Positions 53,021 through 64,000 of a stretch of 64,000 nucleotides of DNA are shown here, in pieces. Source of the stretch: Streptomyces hundungensis (GTDB lineage Bacteria > Actinomycetota > Actinomycetes > Streptomycetales > Streptomycetaceae). A model generated the notes under the pieces. That model ran no database searches. It was given only the letters and a program-made list of their open reading frames with translations, and had not been told where the DNA came from. The stretch covers positions 434,001-498,000 of the forward strand of contig NZ_CP032698.1 of the NCBI RefSeq assembly GCF_003627815.1, read 5' to 3'. The position numbers were made by a program, and so were the translations under genes. The first letter of the stretch is position 1. Every line of letters starts with the position of its first letter.

Positions 53021-54358
53021 ATGAGACGAACCCGAGCCGCCGCGATGACGGGTGCCCTCCTCGCCGTCTGTGCCTCGCTCTTCACCGCCATCCCCTCCGC
53101 CCAAGCCGCCGACTCCCCCGGCTTCCACGTCCAGGACGGACGCCTGCTGGACGCCACCGGCCAGGATTTCGTCATGCGTGGGGTCAATCACGCGCATGCC
53201 TGGTACCCGGACAGGACCGACCAGGCGCTCAAGGACATCAAGGCCAAGGGCGCCAACTCCGTCCGGGTCGTGCTCGCCACCGGCGACCGATGGGCCAAGA
53301 ACGGCACGGCCGACGTCACCCACGTGGTTGAGCAGTGCAAGCAGAACCGGCTCGTCTGCGTCCTTGAGGCACACGACACCACCGGGTACGGCGAGGCGGG
53401 GGCCGCCGTGCCGCTGTCCAAGGCCGTGGACTACTGGCTGAGCGTCAAGGACGCCCTCGTCGGCCAGGAGAAGTACGTCCTGATCAACATCGGCAACGAA
53501 CCGTACGGCAACACGAACTACACCGCCTGGACTGCCGAGACGAAGACGGCGATCGGGCGCCTGCGGGCCGCGGGCATCCACCACGCCCTCATGGCGGACG
53601 CCCCCAACTGGGGCCAGGATTGGTCCTTCACGATGCGTGACAACGCCGCCCAGGTGTTTGCGGCCGACCCGGACCGGAACACCCTCTTCGATATCCACAT
53701 GTACGGCGTCTACGACAGTCCGGCCAAGGTCACTGACTACCTCGGCCGGTTCGTCGCCGCCCATCTCCCCCTCACCATCGGCGAGTTCGGGAACAAGCAC
53801 AGCGATGGCGACCCCGACGAGGACGCCATCATGGCCGCGGCCCAGACCCTCGGCATCGGATACCTCGGCTGGTCATGGAGTGGCAACGGCGGTGGCGTGG
53901 AGTATCTGGACCTGGTCCGGAACTTCGACGCGAACCAGCTCTCCGACTGGGGCACGCGCCTGTTCGACGGCCCCAACGGCATCCGTTCCACCGCCAAGGA
54001 GGCCGGCGTCTTCGGCGGCGGTACGGGTCCGGGGCAGCAAGGTTCATGCGCCGTGACCTACCGGCTCAGCGACTGGGGCAGTTCCTTCAACGCCGACGTC
54101 ACCACCCGGAACACCTCCGCTCGGGAGACCCTCGACTGGAAGCTGGACTTCACCTTCTCCGGTCGGCAGAAGATCAACTCGGTGTGGAACGCCAAGGCCG
54201 TCCAGAGCGGGACGGATGTGCACATCACCCCCGAGGCATGGACCCGGTCCCTCCCCGCGGGTGGTTCGGTGGGCTTCGGCCTCAGTGGGTCTTCCGTCGG
54301 CCCCAACACCATTCCCGGCGCCTTCGTCCTCAACGGCACCACCTGCGCCGTCTCCTGA
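53021..54358 (+). CDS. Secreted GH5 endo-1,4-beta-mannanase with C-terminal CBM2-like domain
   Basis: 445 residues from ATG 53021 with AGGAGCC upstream. Signal peptide 1-29 (MRRTRAAAMTGALLAVCASL, AQAAD cleavage). Catalytic GH5 domain about 32-325: GFHVQDGRLLDATGQDFVMR, acid/base Glu160 in NIGNEPYG, FDIHMYGVYD, nucleophile Glu255 in LTIGEFGN, then GWSWSGN. GVNHAHAWYPD and the short loops fit GH5_8 bacterial mannanases. A GGGTGPGQQG linker leads to residues 345-445, a CBM2-type cellulose-binding domain (CAVTYRLSDWGSSFNADVTT ... GGSVGFGLSGS). It cuts extracellular mannan to oligosaccharides for the transporter encoded at 59238-62470. Confidence 0.9.
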   Translation: MRRTRAAAMTGALLAVCASLFTAIPSAQAADSPGFHVQDGRLLDATGQDFVMRGVNHAHAWYPDRTDQALKDIKAKGANSVRVVLATGDRWAKNGTADVTHVVEQCKQNRLVCVLEAHDTTGYGEAGAAVPLSKAVDYWLSVKDALVGQEKYVLINIGNEPYGNTNYTAWTAETKTAIGRLRAAGIHHALMADAPNWGQDWSFTMRDNAAQVFAADPDRNTLFDIHMYGVYDSPAKVTDYLGRFVAAHLPLTIGEFGNKHSDGDPDEDAIMAAAQTLGIGYLGWSWSGNGGGVEYLDLVRNFDANQLSDWGTRLFDGPNGIRSTAKEAGVFGGGTGPGQQGSCAVTYRLSDWGSSFNADVTTRNTSARETLDWKLDFTFSGRQKINSVWNAKAVQSGTDVHITPEAWTRSLPAGGSVGFGLSGSSVGPNTIPGAFVLNGTTCAVS

Positions 54359-54389
54359 ACGCTGGTTGTGTGGCAGACGCGATAGGTTC

Positions 54390-54418
54390 GGGCGGCCGAC
54401 CGGTAAGGTCGGCCGCCC
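54390..54418. terminator. Perfect 12-bp hairpin terminator after the mannanase gene
   Basis: GGGCGGCCGACC, loop GGTAA, GGTCGGCCGCCC, 32 bases after the mannanase stop and 31 bases before the LacI start. The stem is fully paired. No U tract, as usual for streptomycetes. It separates the mannanase from the LacI transcript. Confidence 0.8.
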
Positions 54419-54448
54419 AGTCATGGAACCGGAAGAGAGGAAGGGCAC

Positions 54449-55468
54449 GTGAAACGGCCGACGATCGCCGACATCGCGCGCGAGGCGGGCGTCTCCAAGG
54501 TCGCGGTCTCCTATGCCCTCAACGACCAGCCCGGTGTCTCCGAACAGACCCGTGCCAAGATCAAGGCCATCGCGCAGGAGGTCGGCTGGAGACCGAGCAG
54601 CGCGGCCAGGGCACTCAACGGCGCCCGCGCCCGGGCGGTGGGTCTCGCCGTGTGCCGGCCTCCGCGCACGCTGAGCGTCGAGCCGTTCTTCATGGAACTG
54701 ATCAGCGGCATCGAATCCGAACTCGCCCCCCGGTCCATTGCCCTGATGCTCCAGACCGTCTCCAGCCACGCGGACGAGATCGAGCTGTACCGCGTCTGGT
54801 GGGGGGAGGGCAGGGTGGACGGCGCCCTCCTGGTGGACCTGCACGTCAGTGACGCACGTGTGCCCGCGCTTGCCGCCCTGGACCTGCCCGTCGTGGCACT
54901 GGGGCCGCCGCAGTCGGCAGGCGCTCTGCCCACGGTGTGGTCCGACGACGCCACGAGCATGCGCGAGACCGTCGCCTACCTGGCCGCGCTGGGTCACCGC
55001 GCCCTCGCCCGCGTGGCCGGGCTGCCGAAGTTGGCCCACACCGCCGTGCGCGATGCCGCGTTCGAGGCGGCCTGCCGGGCCGCCGGTCTGCCCGACCCCG
55101 TCGTGACGCACACCGACTACTCGGGCGAGGACGGAGCGCGGGCCACGCGCCGGCTCCTCATCGCGGAACAGCGACCCACGGCGATCATCTACGACAACGA
55201 CGTCATGGCGGTCGCCGGCCTTTCCGTCGCGCAGGAACTCGCCATCGACGTTCCGCACGAACTTTCCCTGGTGGCCTGGGACGACTCGCCCTTCACTCAG
55301 GCCGTGCGGCCCCAACTGACCGCGCTGACACGGGACATCGCCGCCTACGGGGCGTGCGCCGCGCGGACCCTGCTCGCTGCCGTCGACAAGGGAGCCGTCA
55401 CCAGCAGCCAGGTTCCGGCGGCGCAGCTCGTCCCGCGCGCGAGCACCAGTCCGCCACGACGCGGCTGA
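54449..55468 (+). CDS. LacI-family regulator, mannan locus (copy A)
   Basis: 339 residues from GTG 54449 with AGAGAGGAAGGG upstream. The N-terminal HTH is PTIADIAREAGVSKVAVSYA, then LNDQPGVSEQTRAKIKAIAQ (hinge to residue about 60). The periplasmic-binding-like domain includes LAVCRPPRTLSVEPFFMELI, VWWGEGRVDGALLVDLHVSD, TAIIYDNDVMAVAGLSVAQE and LSLVAWDDSPFTQAVRPQL. It is close in sequence to the second LacI protein (55517-56551), a paralogue. The ligand is likely a mannooligosaccharide; it may repress the mannanase or the transporter operon. Confidence 0.88.
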   Translation: MKRPTIADIAREAGVSKVAVSYALNDQPGVSEQTRAKIKAIAQEVGWRPSSAARALNGARARAVGLAVCRPPRTLSVEPFFMELISGIESELAPRSIALMLQTVSSHADEIELYRVWWGEGRVDGALLVDLHVSDARVPALAALDLPVVALGPPQSAGALPTVWSDDATSMRETVAYLAALGHRALARVAGLPKLAHTAVRDAAFEAACRAAGLPDPVVTHTDYSGEDGARATRRLLIAEQRPTAIIYDNDVMAVAGLSVAQELAIDVPHELSLVAWDDSPFTQAVRPQLTALTRDIAAYGACAARTLLAAVDKGAVTSSQVPAAQLVPRASTSPPRRG

Positions 55469-55516
55469 CGCGGCGGCACGCGCGCTCGTCCGAGCGGTAC
55501 GGCCGCGCCCTTCCGA

Positions 55517-56547
55517 TCAGGGGCGCACGCGGGGAGCGGCGGTGGAGGCGCGTGGCGTCAGCGACGGCGTGGACATCGGACGGGAAGCGAGGTCTCTTCC
55601 CTCGACGACGTCGAACAGGGCGCGCGCGACAGCCGTGCCGAAGCCGTGCACGTCGTGGCTCATCGCCGACAGTGTGGGGTGGGTGAGCCGGCAGAGCTGG
55701 GAGTCGTCCCAGGCCAGCAGGGACAGATCGTCCGGGACCGTAATGCCCATCTCGGCCGCGACACCGAGCCCAGCCACCGCCATGATGTCGTTGTCATAGA
55801 CGATGGCGGTGGGCCGGTCGCAGTGGAGCAGCAGTGACCTGGTGGCCCGGGCACCGTCCTCCCCGGCGAACCCGGTGGCCATCTGCACGCTCCCGTCCAG
55901 CCCCAACGACTCCAGTGTGCGCCGGAACGCCTGCTCCCGGATGGCGCTGTGTCCCAGCGCCACCGGTCCGCCCACCCGCGCGATCCGGCGGTGGCCGAGT
56001 GCGGCCAGGTACCTGACGGCCTCGGTCATGGCGTGGGCGTCGTCGGTCCACACGGCCGGGAGGCCGCCCGTCAGGTCGGGGTGGGCGACTGCCACGGCGG
56101 GGATGCCGAGCTCCTTGAGCGGCTCGATCCGCGGATCGTCCCGGTCGAAGTCGACCAGCACGGAGCCCGCGACCTGCCGCTCGCGCCACCAGGACCGCTG
56201 CACGTCGATCTCCTCCCTTCTGCTGCTGACCAGACGCAGCAGAAGGGAGCACGACTGCTCGGCCAGCACGCTCTCGATTCCCGAGATGAACTCCATGTAG
56301 AACGGCTCAAGACCGAGGAGCCTGGCGGGACGGCACAGGGCAAGGCCGATCGTGTCGGTCTTCTGTGTGGAGAGGCTGCGTGCCGACGAGTTCGGCGCCC
56401 AGCCCATCTCCTGGGCCACCGCGAAAATCCGTGCACGGGTACCTTCGGACAGCCCCGGCCGGTGGTTGAACGCGAGGGACACCGCGCCCTTGGACACCCC
56501 GGCGGCGGCCGCGACGTCCTTGATGGTGACGCGTGCGGCGGGTGCGC

Positions 56548-56551
<4 letters not shown>
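55517..56551 (-). CDS. LacI-family regulator, mannan locus (copy B)
   Basis: 344 residues from GTG 56551, overlapping the GH2 stop by GTGA, so it is translationally coupled as the last gene of the beta-mannosidase operon. HTH: VTIKDVAAAAGVSKGAVSLA, then FNHRPGLSEGTRARIFAVAQ. Sensor domain: LALCRPARLLGLEPFYMEFI, SWWRERQVAGSVLVDFDRDD, TAIVYDNDIMAVAGLGVAAE, LSLLAWDDSQLCRLTHPTLS. Parallel motifs to copy A (VDF/VDLH, YDND.MAVAGL) show duplication and divergence. It likely binds the palindromes in 59038-59169 and derepresses with mannobiose-type ligands. Confidence 0.88.
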
Positions 56552-58983
<2,432 letters not shown>

Positions 58984-59037
58984 AGGGGGCTCCAATCGGA
59001 CAGTCACGACCCGGTAGGCATGAGACGTCCGCCACCG

Positions 59038-59169
59038 TAACCGGTGTTACTTAACCGGTCCATCCCCAACTCCCCACTCCGAGCTCCACAGAAGACGCCT
59101 GGGAAGCAACTTGCCCCCGACGTACGGTAACGATTACGCATCACGACCGAAATCTTAGCTTTACCGGTT
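59038..59169. promoter_or_regulatory. Divergent promoter with LacI-type operator boxes
   Basis: Between the beta-mannosidase start (58983) and the transporter start (59238) lie TAACCGGTGTTA (59038-59049), TTAACCGGT (59051-59059), the perfect palindrome GTAACGATTAC (59127-59137) and TTACCGGTT (59161-59169). GTAACNNNTTAC-type and AACCGGTT-type palindromes are usual LacI/GalR operators. They probably let one or both LacI proteins co-repress the two divergent operons. Confidence 0.65.
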
Positions 59170-59237
59170 CATGAATGGCTGACATAGTGGCGTCAGCCGC
59201 CAGGTCTGAGACGAACCCCTCGAAGGAAGTTGGGCAC

Positions 59238-60560
59238 ATGAGCAGAAAGCCGCTGAGCGCCGCCGCGCTGCTTGCCACCGCGATGCTGACGATCGCGGGG
59301 TGCAGTGGAGGCGCGGCGCCGTCCACCGAGACGGCCGTCGCACCCTCGGACGCCTCCAAGGCGTCGGGCACCATCACCGTGCTGACCAACCGCACGGACC
59401 TCGTGCAGGACGGAACGATGGGACGGTACGCCGCCGCGTTCAACGCCATCTATCCCAAGGTGACGGTGAAGTTCCAGGGCATCACCGACTACGAGGGCGA
59501 GGTCAAGATCGGGATGAACACCGCGGACTACGGCGACGTCCTGCTCATTCCCTCCGCGATCGCCAAGGGCGACTATCCCAAGTTCTTCGCCCCGCTGGGC
59601 AGTACGGCCGCAATGTCGCAGAAGTACCGCTTCACCGGCAAGACCGATGTCAAAGGCATGACGTACGGCATCGCCAACTTCGGCAGCGTGAACGGCTTCG
59701 TCTACAACAAGGCGCTGTGGACGAAGGCCGGCATCGCCAACTGGCCCACCAGTCCGGCCCAGTTCCTCGGTGACCTCAAGGAGATCAAGGCGAAGTCGGC
59801 CGCGGCGCCCTACTACACGAACTACAAGGACGGCTGGCCCCTCAGCAGCCAGTGGACCAACAGCGCCGGTTCGGTCAGCTGCGACGCCAAGGCGTCCGAC
59901 GCCCTCGCCGGCTCCGACAAGCCCTGGGGCGAGGGCAGCGATCTCCATGTGATCGACACCCTGCTGTACGACATCGTCCACGAGGGGCTGTCGGAGAAGG
60001 ATCCCACGACGACGAACTGGGAGACGTCCAAGACGGAGCTGGCCAAGGGCAAGGTCGGCAGCATGCTGCTCGGCTCCTGGGCCGTACACCAGGTGCGCGA
60101 CGCCGCGACCGCGGCCGGGCAGAACCCGGACGACATCGGCTTCATGCCCTTCCCCGCCCAGAAGAACGGCGCCTTCTGCGCCACCCTGGTCTCCGACTAC
60201 CAACTGGCCGTCAACGCCCACTCCAAGAACAAGGCCGCTGCCCGGGCCTGGCTCGACTGGTTCACCGACAAGTCCGGCTTCGCCACGAAGGAAGGCGGTG
60301 TCTCCGCCCTGAAGGCCGCAGCGCTGCCCAGCGTCCTCAAGCCCTACGAAGACAACGATGTCAAACTGGTCGAGCGCTCCGATGCGAAGACCGAGCAGGT
60401 CAATGCCATCGACAATGCCGCCGAGATCGGCCTGGCCAAGCAGGACTACCGGCAGAAGCTGATCGACCTTGCCCGTGGCGCACAACAGGGCTCGTTGCAG
60501 GGCTACTTCGCCGACCTCGACAAGCGCTGGGCCGCCGCAGCCGCCGTCGCGGGCTCCTGA
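59238..60560 (+). CDS. ABC transporter sugar-binding lipoprotein (mannooligosaccharide uptake)
   Basis: 440 residues from ATG 59238 with GAAGGAAG upstream. The lipobox TIAGC makes Cys22 the lipid anchor. The rest is a cluster-D SBP_bac_1 protein: SGTITVLTNRTDLVQDGTMG, YAAAFNAIYPKVTVKFQGIT, DYGDVLLIPSAIAKGDYPKF, MTYGIANFGSVNGFVYNKAL, WAVHQVRDAATAAGQNPDDI. Two permease genes follow, so it delivers an oligosaccharide to them. The substrate is inferred from the adjacent mannanase, beta-mannosidase and LacI genes. Confidence 0.9.
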   Translation: MSRKPLSAAALLATAMLTIAGCSGGAAPSTETAVAPSDASKASGTITVLTNRTDLVQDGTMGRYAAAFNAIYPKVTVKFQGITDYEGEVKIGMNTADYGDVLLIPSAIAKGDYPKFFAPLGSTAAMSQKYRFTGKTDVKGMTYGIANFGSVNGFVYNKALWTKAGIANWPTSPAQFLGDLKEIKAKSAAAPYYTNYKDGWPLSSQWTNSAGSVSCDAKASDALAGSDKPWGEGSDLHVIDTLLYDIVHEGLSEKDPTTTNWETSKTELAKGKVGSMLLGSWAVHQVRDAATAAGQNPDDIGFMPFPAQKNGAFCATLVSDYQLAVNAHSKNKAAARAWLDWFTDKSGFATKEGGVSALKAAALPSVLKPYEDNDVKLVERSDAKTEQVNAIDNAAEIGLAKQDYRQKLIDLARGAQQGSLQGYFADLDKRWAAAAAVAGS

Positions 60561-60650
60561 CCCGGGCAGGCGCAGGGGTACCGCGTCACCCGCGGATCCG
60601 TCCCGCCACCCGCCGACCCTGGCCGCGGACTAAGAAAGGTCCAGTCCGAC

Positions 60651-61610
60651 ATGACTGACACAACGCAGAAGGCGGCGCCGGCCCGGCACCCGGCCCCCGT
60701 ACGGCGGCGCCGCCACGACACCGTGTCCTCCCGCTCCTGGCGCGATCATCCGCTGCGAAGGATCACCCCGTGGCTCTTCCTGCTGGCGCCGCTCGCGCTG
60801 CTGGTGACGTTCACCTACGTCCCCGTGGGCAACATGATCTATTACAGCTTCACCGACTGGGACGGCGTCAGTCCCGACCGGAACTTCACCGGCCTGCACA
60901 ACTACGCCCAACTGTTCACCCGACCCGAGCTGTTCCGGGTGTTCTTCGTCAGTTTCTACTACCTGGCGGCGTCGGCGGTACAGATCGTCATCGCCCTGTA
61001 CTTCGCGACGATCCTCAGTTTCGACCTGCGCCTGCGCAACCTCTTCAAGGGGATCCTCTTCTTCCCCTACCTGATCAACGGCGTAGCCATCGGCTTCGTC
61101 TTCCTCTACTTCTTCCAGGACGGCGGCACCCTCGACTCGATCCTCTCCTGGTTCGGCGCCGGCGGCGACCACGCCTGGCTGGGCGAACCCGAGTCCGCCA
61201 ACACCTCCCTCGCTGGGGTGTCCGTCTGGCGCTTCACCGGACTCAACTTCGTCCTCTTCCTCGGCGCGATCCAGTCGATCCCCGGCGAACTGTACGAGGC
61301 GGCCCAGCTCGACGGAGCAACCCGCCGGCAGCAGTTCCGGCATATCATCGCGCCGGGCATCCGGCCGGTCCTCGGCCTGAGCGTCATCCTGGCGATCTCC
61401 GGATCCCTCGCGGTCTTCGAGATCCCGTACATCATGACCGGGGGTTCGACCGGCACGTCGACCTTCGTGATCCAGTCGGTCAAGCTCGCCTTCCAGTTCA
61501 ACAAGACGGGCCTGGCTTCGGCCTGCGCCGTCGTGCTGCTCCTGGTCATCCTGATGGTCACGTGGATCCAGCGGAGGCTCGTGCCCGACGACAAGGTGGA
61601 CCTCGTATGA
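60651..61610 (+). CDS. ABC sugar permease, MalF/UgpA type
   Basis: 319 residues from ATG 60651 with AAGAAAGG upstream. The cytoplasmic N-tail is about 35 residues and His/Arg-rich, followed by six TM segments (TPWLFLLAPLALLVTFTYVP, FVSFYYLAASAVQIVIALYF, FFPYLINGVAIGFVFLYFF and more). The EAA loop, which contacts the ATPase, is ELYEAAQLDGATRRQQFRHI. It overlaps the second permease by 4 bp (ATGA). Confidence 0.9.
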   Translation: MTDTTQKAAPARHPAPVRRRRHDTVSSRSWRDHPLRRITPWLFLLAPLALLVTFTYVPVGNMIYYSFTDWDGVSPDRNFTGLHNYAQLFTRPELFRVFFVSFYYLAASAVQIVIALYFATILSFDLRLRNLFKGILFFPYLINGVAIGFVFLYFFQDGGTLDSILSWFGAGGDHAWLGEPESANTSLAGVSVWRFTGLNFVLFLGAIQSIPGELYEAAQLDGATRRQQFRHIIAPGIRPVLGLSVILAISGSLAVFEIPYIMTGGSTGTSTFVIQSVKLAFQFNKTGLASACAVVLLLVILMVTWIQRRLVPDDKVDLV

Positions 61611-62470
61611 CCACGCTCACCACTCCCGACCGTGCAGTCAGTCGCAGGCCTCCCCCCATCGGCGCGGTCCTGACCTACCTCTCCCTGGTCGTGGCATCAC
61701 TCGTGGTGCTGGTTCCGCTCGTCGTCGTCTTCCTCACCTCCTTGAAATCGTCTCGGGAGGTGAGCGACGGCGGGGCATTGAGCCTGCCCCACGACTGGCT
61801 GAACTTCTCCAACTACGCCACCGCGTTCAACGACGGGAAGATGCTGACGGCGTTCGGCAACACGGCGTTCATCCTGCTGTTCTCGATCACCGGCACCGTG
61901 CTCATCGGCTCCATGACGGCGTACGCCATCGACCGGTTCGAGTTCCGCCTCAAGAAGACGGTCATGGCGCTGTTCCTCATCGCCACCCTCGTTCCGGGCG
62001 TCACGACACAGGTGGCCACGTTCCACGTGGTCAACAGCTTCGGCCTGGTGGACACCCGCTGGGCGCCCATCCTGCTCTACATGGGCACCGACATCGTGTC
62101 GATCTATATCTTCCTGCAGTTCATCCGGTCCATACCGGTATCGCTCGACGAGGCGGCCCGGCTCGACGGCGCGAACACCTTCACCATCTACCGCAGGATC
62201 ATTCTGCCGTTGCTCAAGCCGGCCATCGCCACCGTCGTCATCGTCAAGGGCATCACGACATACAACGACTTCTACATCCCGTTCCTCTACATGCCCTCGC
62301 AGGACAAGGGGACGATCTCCACCGCCCTGTTCCGGTTCAAGGGGCCCTTCGGGGCGCACTGGGAGGACATCTGCGCGGGGGCGGTCCTTGTGATCCTGCC
62401 GACCCTGCTCATCTTCCTGTTCCTCCAGCGCTACATCTACAACGGCTTCGCCCAAGGGGCGACCAAATAG
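61607..62470 (+). CDS. ABC sugar permease, MalG/UgpE type
   Basis: 287 residues from ATG 61607. Six TM segments, beginning VLTYLSLVVASLVVLVPLVV; EAA loop SLDEAARLDGANTFTIYRRI, LPLLKPAIATVVIVKGITTY; conserved ending IFLFLQRYIYNGFAQGATK. It forms the pore with the previous permease. No nucleotide-binding subunit follows; in streptomycetes such sugar transporters are usually driven by the shared ATPase MsiK encoded elsewhere, which I infer here. Confidence 0.9.
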   Translation: MTTLTTPDRAVSRRPPPIGAVLTYLSLVVASLVVLVPLVVVFLTSLKSSREVSDGGALSLPHDWLNFSNYATAFNDGKMLTAFGNTAFILLFSITGTVLIGSMTAYAIDRFEFRLKKTVMALFLIATLVPGVTTQVATFHVVNSFGLVDTRWAPILLYMGTDIVSIYIFLQFIRSIPVSLDEAARLDGANTFTIYRRIILPLLKPAIATVVIVKGITTYNDFYIPFLYMPSQDKGTISTALFRFKGPFGAHWEDICAGAVLVILPTLLIFLFLQRYIYNGFAQGATK

Positions 62471-62661
62471 CGCGCGGCACAGGGCGATGGTGACGCGCGA
62501 TGCCCCCGGGTGGGGAAGGCGCGGCTCTGCCTCTCGGCCGAAAAGCCATTACGGGTGCGGGGAGCCCTGGGCACCGGCAGCGTCTTCCACGGCGGGATGC
62601 GGGACGGCGGACGGCTCGTACAACCCGAAGGCTCTGGGCAGCACCCAGCGAACGGCCGGAG
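62471..62661. other. Intergenic region between convergent genes
   Basis: 190 bp between the permease stop and the LuxR-type regulator stop. GC-rich short repeats are present but no clear terminator hairpin was found by eye. Confidence 0.4.
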
Positions 62662-64000
62662 TCAGCGGAAGTGGGCGGCCAGTTCGACGCGGGAGCGCAC
62701 ACCAAGTCGGGTGAAGACGTTCCTGAGGTGATAGTCGACGGTTCGGTTGCTGACCATCAGGACTTCGGCGATCTCCTGGTTGGTCGCGCCTCGGGCGACC
62801 AGCTCGCAGATCCGCGTCTGTTGCGGCGTCAGTTCCACACCCCCTCCTGATCCGCGACTGCCGGGGCGGGCGGGAGCCTGGGCGCCGGTGGCGCGGAGTT
62901 CAGCGGTGGCCCGCCGGGCCCAGGAGGCGGCATCGAACTGCTGGAAGATCTGCAACGCTTCGCGCAGCAGCTCGCGCGCTGGGCGGGGCTTGCGGGCGCG
63001 CCGCAGCCGGTGGGCGTGGAACAGCTCGGTCTTGGCCAACTCCAGTGCTGCGCCGTCTTGTTGGTGGAGCAGGGCGGCCTGCCGGAACTGCTCGTCGGCG
63101 GCCGCGTCATCGCATTCCAGGAGTGCGCGGCAGCGGTGTGCCAGGGCGAGCCGGGCGGCGCTTGTCCCGTTGGCCGCCCAGGCGTGGTAGGAGCGCAGCG
63201 CTTCAGCCGCCTTGGCGCGCCGGTCGCAGCGCGCCGCGGCCTCCACGAAGTGCGGTGTGGCCATCTGGCGGATGCCCAGGTTGGGCTGGTTGCCCACGGC
63301 GGCGTCGGTCATGCCGGTGAGGTGGATCAGTGCGTCGGCCGGCCGGTCGTCCGCGAGATCGGCACAGGCGGACGCCCACCGGCCGAACGCGGCCGGCCGG
63401 CCCTGGCCGCGCGCGGACACCTGATGGGTGATGGTCCGCACTCGGGCCGCCGCGGCTTCCCCGTCACCCTGGAGCGCCGACACCAGGGCGAGCACCACCA
63501 GATGATCCACGGCAAGGTTGCGTTGCCCCGTCCGGCGCGCCGGCCGCAGACCGTCCAGGGCCGCTTCCTCGGCCGCCGCGCAGCGGTCTGTCAGCAACGC
63601 GGCCAGGGCCTGGTAGACGAGCGCGGCGGGCACGAGGGAGACCGCTCCCTCGCGCCGGGCCCGGTCGGCTGCGGCCACGGCGAACGCGTGGGCGCGGGCG
63701 GCGTCGCCCAGGGTGTAGGCGGCCTGCCCGGCCCATAAGGCGCAGTACGCATCCGGAACCTCCTCGGCGAGCCGCATCGCCCGGCGCAGCGCCCGTCCCG
63801 CCTCCCGGTGCCGGCCTTCGTAGGTGGCCGTCAACCCCGCGAAGTGGTCGAGGACCAGACGCGTGGCGGGGGCATCGCCGTCGTGCCCAAGCGCTGCCAC
63901 CCGCCGCGCCAGCGCGAAGTACTGCGCGAAGTCACCGGCGAGGCATGCGGCCTCAGCGGCCAGCATGAGCGCCCGCACGGCAGACTCCTGGCACTGGTCC
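62662..64000 (-). CDS. Large LuxR-type regulator, C-terminal part (runs off right edge)
   Basis: About 446 residues are visible, with no stop before the right edge. The C-terminal HTH is ELTPQQTRICELVARGATNQ, EIAEVLMVSNRTVDYHLRNV, FTRLGVRSRVELAAHF (GerE/LuxR). The preceding 350 residues are TPR-like helices (AGRALRRAMRLAEEVPDAYC, ALVYQALAALLTDRCAAAEE, SARLALAHRCRALLECDDAA), as in LAL or ATPase-linked LuxR regulators. The N-terminal P-loop part would lie beyond 64000. The regulated genes are unknown; it is convergent with the mannan transporter. Confidence 0.85.
   Translation of the reverse strand, partial: DQCQESAVRALMLAAEAACLAGDFAQYFALARRVAALGHDGDAPATRLVLDHFAGLTATYEGRHREAGRALRRAMRLAEEVPDAYCALWAGQAAYTLGDAARAHAFAVAAADRARREGAVSLVPAALVYQALAALLTDRCAAAEEAALDGLRPARRTGQRNLAVDHLVVLALVSALQGDGEAAAARVRTITHQVSARGQGRPAAFGRWASACADLADDRPADALIHLTGMTDAAVGNQPNLGIRQMATPHFVEAAARCDRRAKAAEALRSYHAWAANGTSAARLALAHRCRALLECDDAAADEQFRQAALLHQQDGAALELAKTELFHAHRLRRARKPRPARELLREALQIFQQFDAASWARRATAELRATGAQAPARPGSRGSGGGVELTPQQTRICELVARGATNQEIAEVLMVSNRTVDYHLRNVFTRLGVRSRVELAAHFR

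Overview
The window reads as a high-GC actinomycete chromosome, almost certainly Streptomyces or a close relative. GC is about 70%, GTG and TTG starts are common, and the protein families are typical of that genus: PucR, LacI/MarR/TetR regulators, DUF6192, DUF6980, ALF repeats, SUKH immunity, and a FAAL/P450/ACP set. The density of insertion sequences, gene remnants and gene-poor stretches suggests an accessory region such as a chromosome arm. No rRNA, tRNA or CRISPR array was seen.

Layout. 0-0.6 kb: an IS630-like transposase running off the left edge, beside a truncated HTH gene. 0.77-4.3 kb: a secreted tectonin-propeller protein with a C-terminal nuclease-like domain, followed by a SUKH-type immunity gene; this is a polymorphic toxin/immunity pair. 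5.4-10.7 kb: a lipoprotein, a frameshifted PucR regulator, an ALF-repeat secreted protein and many remnants. 10.7-15.6 kb: an IS5-type element with a passenger membrane gene inserted in a tetR remnant, an IS110 element inserted in a DUF6192 gene, and an ISL3 remnant. 16.1-20.7 kb: a four-gene metabolic operon (NAD-dependent epimerase-like, Dabb, SnoaL-like, P450) whose P450 is broken by an IS3 element and a frameshift. 21.4-29.4 kb: an SDR and SnoaL-like pair with a TetR regulator, a TetR/MMPL exporter pair, and a secreted arylsulfotransferase. 30.2-33.8 kb: three ISs (IS630, IS701, IS5) stacked on one CTAG target. 34.8-36.3 kb: a frameshifted DUF4157 (eCIS core domain) protein. 37.6-42.4 kb: a TauD/clavaminate-synthase-like oxygenase with an unrecognised partner, more remnants, and a probable RelE-like toxin/antitoxin pair.

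43.0-47.1 kb: a compact biosynthetic cassette. An SDR is divergent from a tightly overlapping ACP, P450 and fatty-acyl-AMP ligase operon; the likely scheme is activation of a carboxylic acid, loading on the ACP, then oxidation while tethered. An EF-hand protein lies beyond a strong terminator. 48.0-49.3 kb: a second IS3 copy whose proteins are identical to the first. 49.5-51.0 kb: a MarR regulator and EamA exporter separated by little more than one 28-bp perfect palindrome. 52.1-52.5 kb: a small XRE/membrane-protein operon with its own operator.

53.0-62.5 kb: a coherent beta-mannan utilisation locus. It holds a secreted GH5 mannanase with CBM, two LacI regulators, a GH2 beta-mannosidase, and a sugar ABC transporter (binding lipoprotein and two permeases) lacking its own ATPase. 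LacI-type boxes lie in the divergent promoter region. The window ends inside a large LuxR-type regulator.

Most confident new-biology candidates: the tectonin-nuclease/SUKH pair, the ACP-P450-FAAL-SDR cassette, the DUF4157 protein with a possible papain-like tail, the RelE-like pair, and the IS5 element with a passenger gene.
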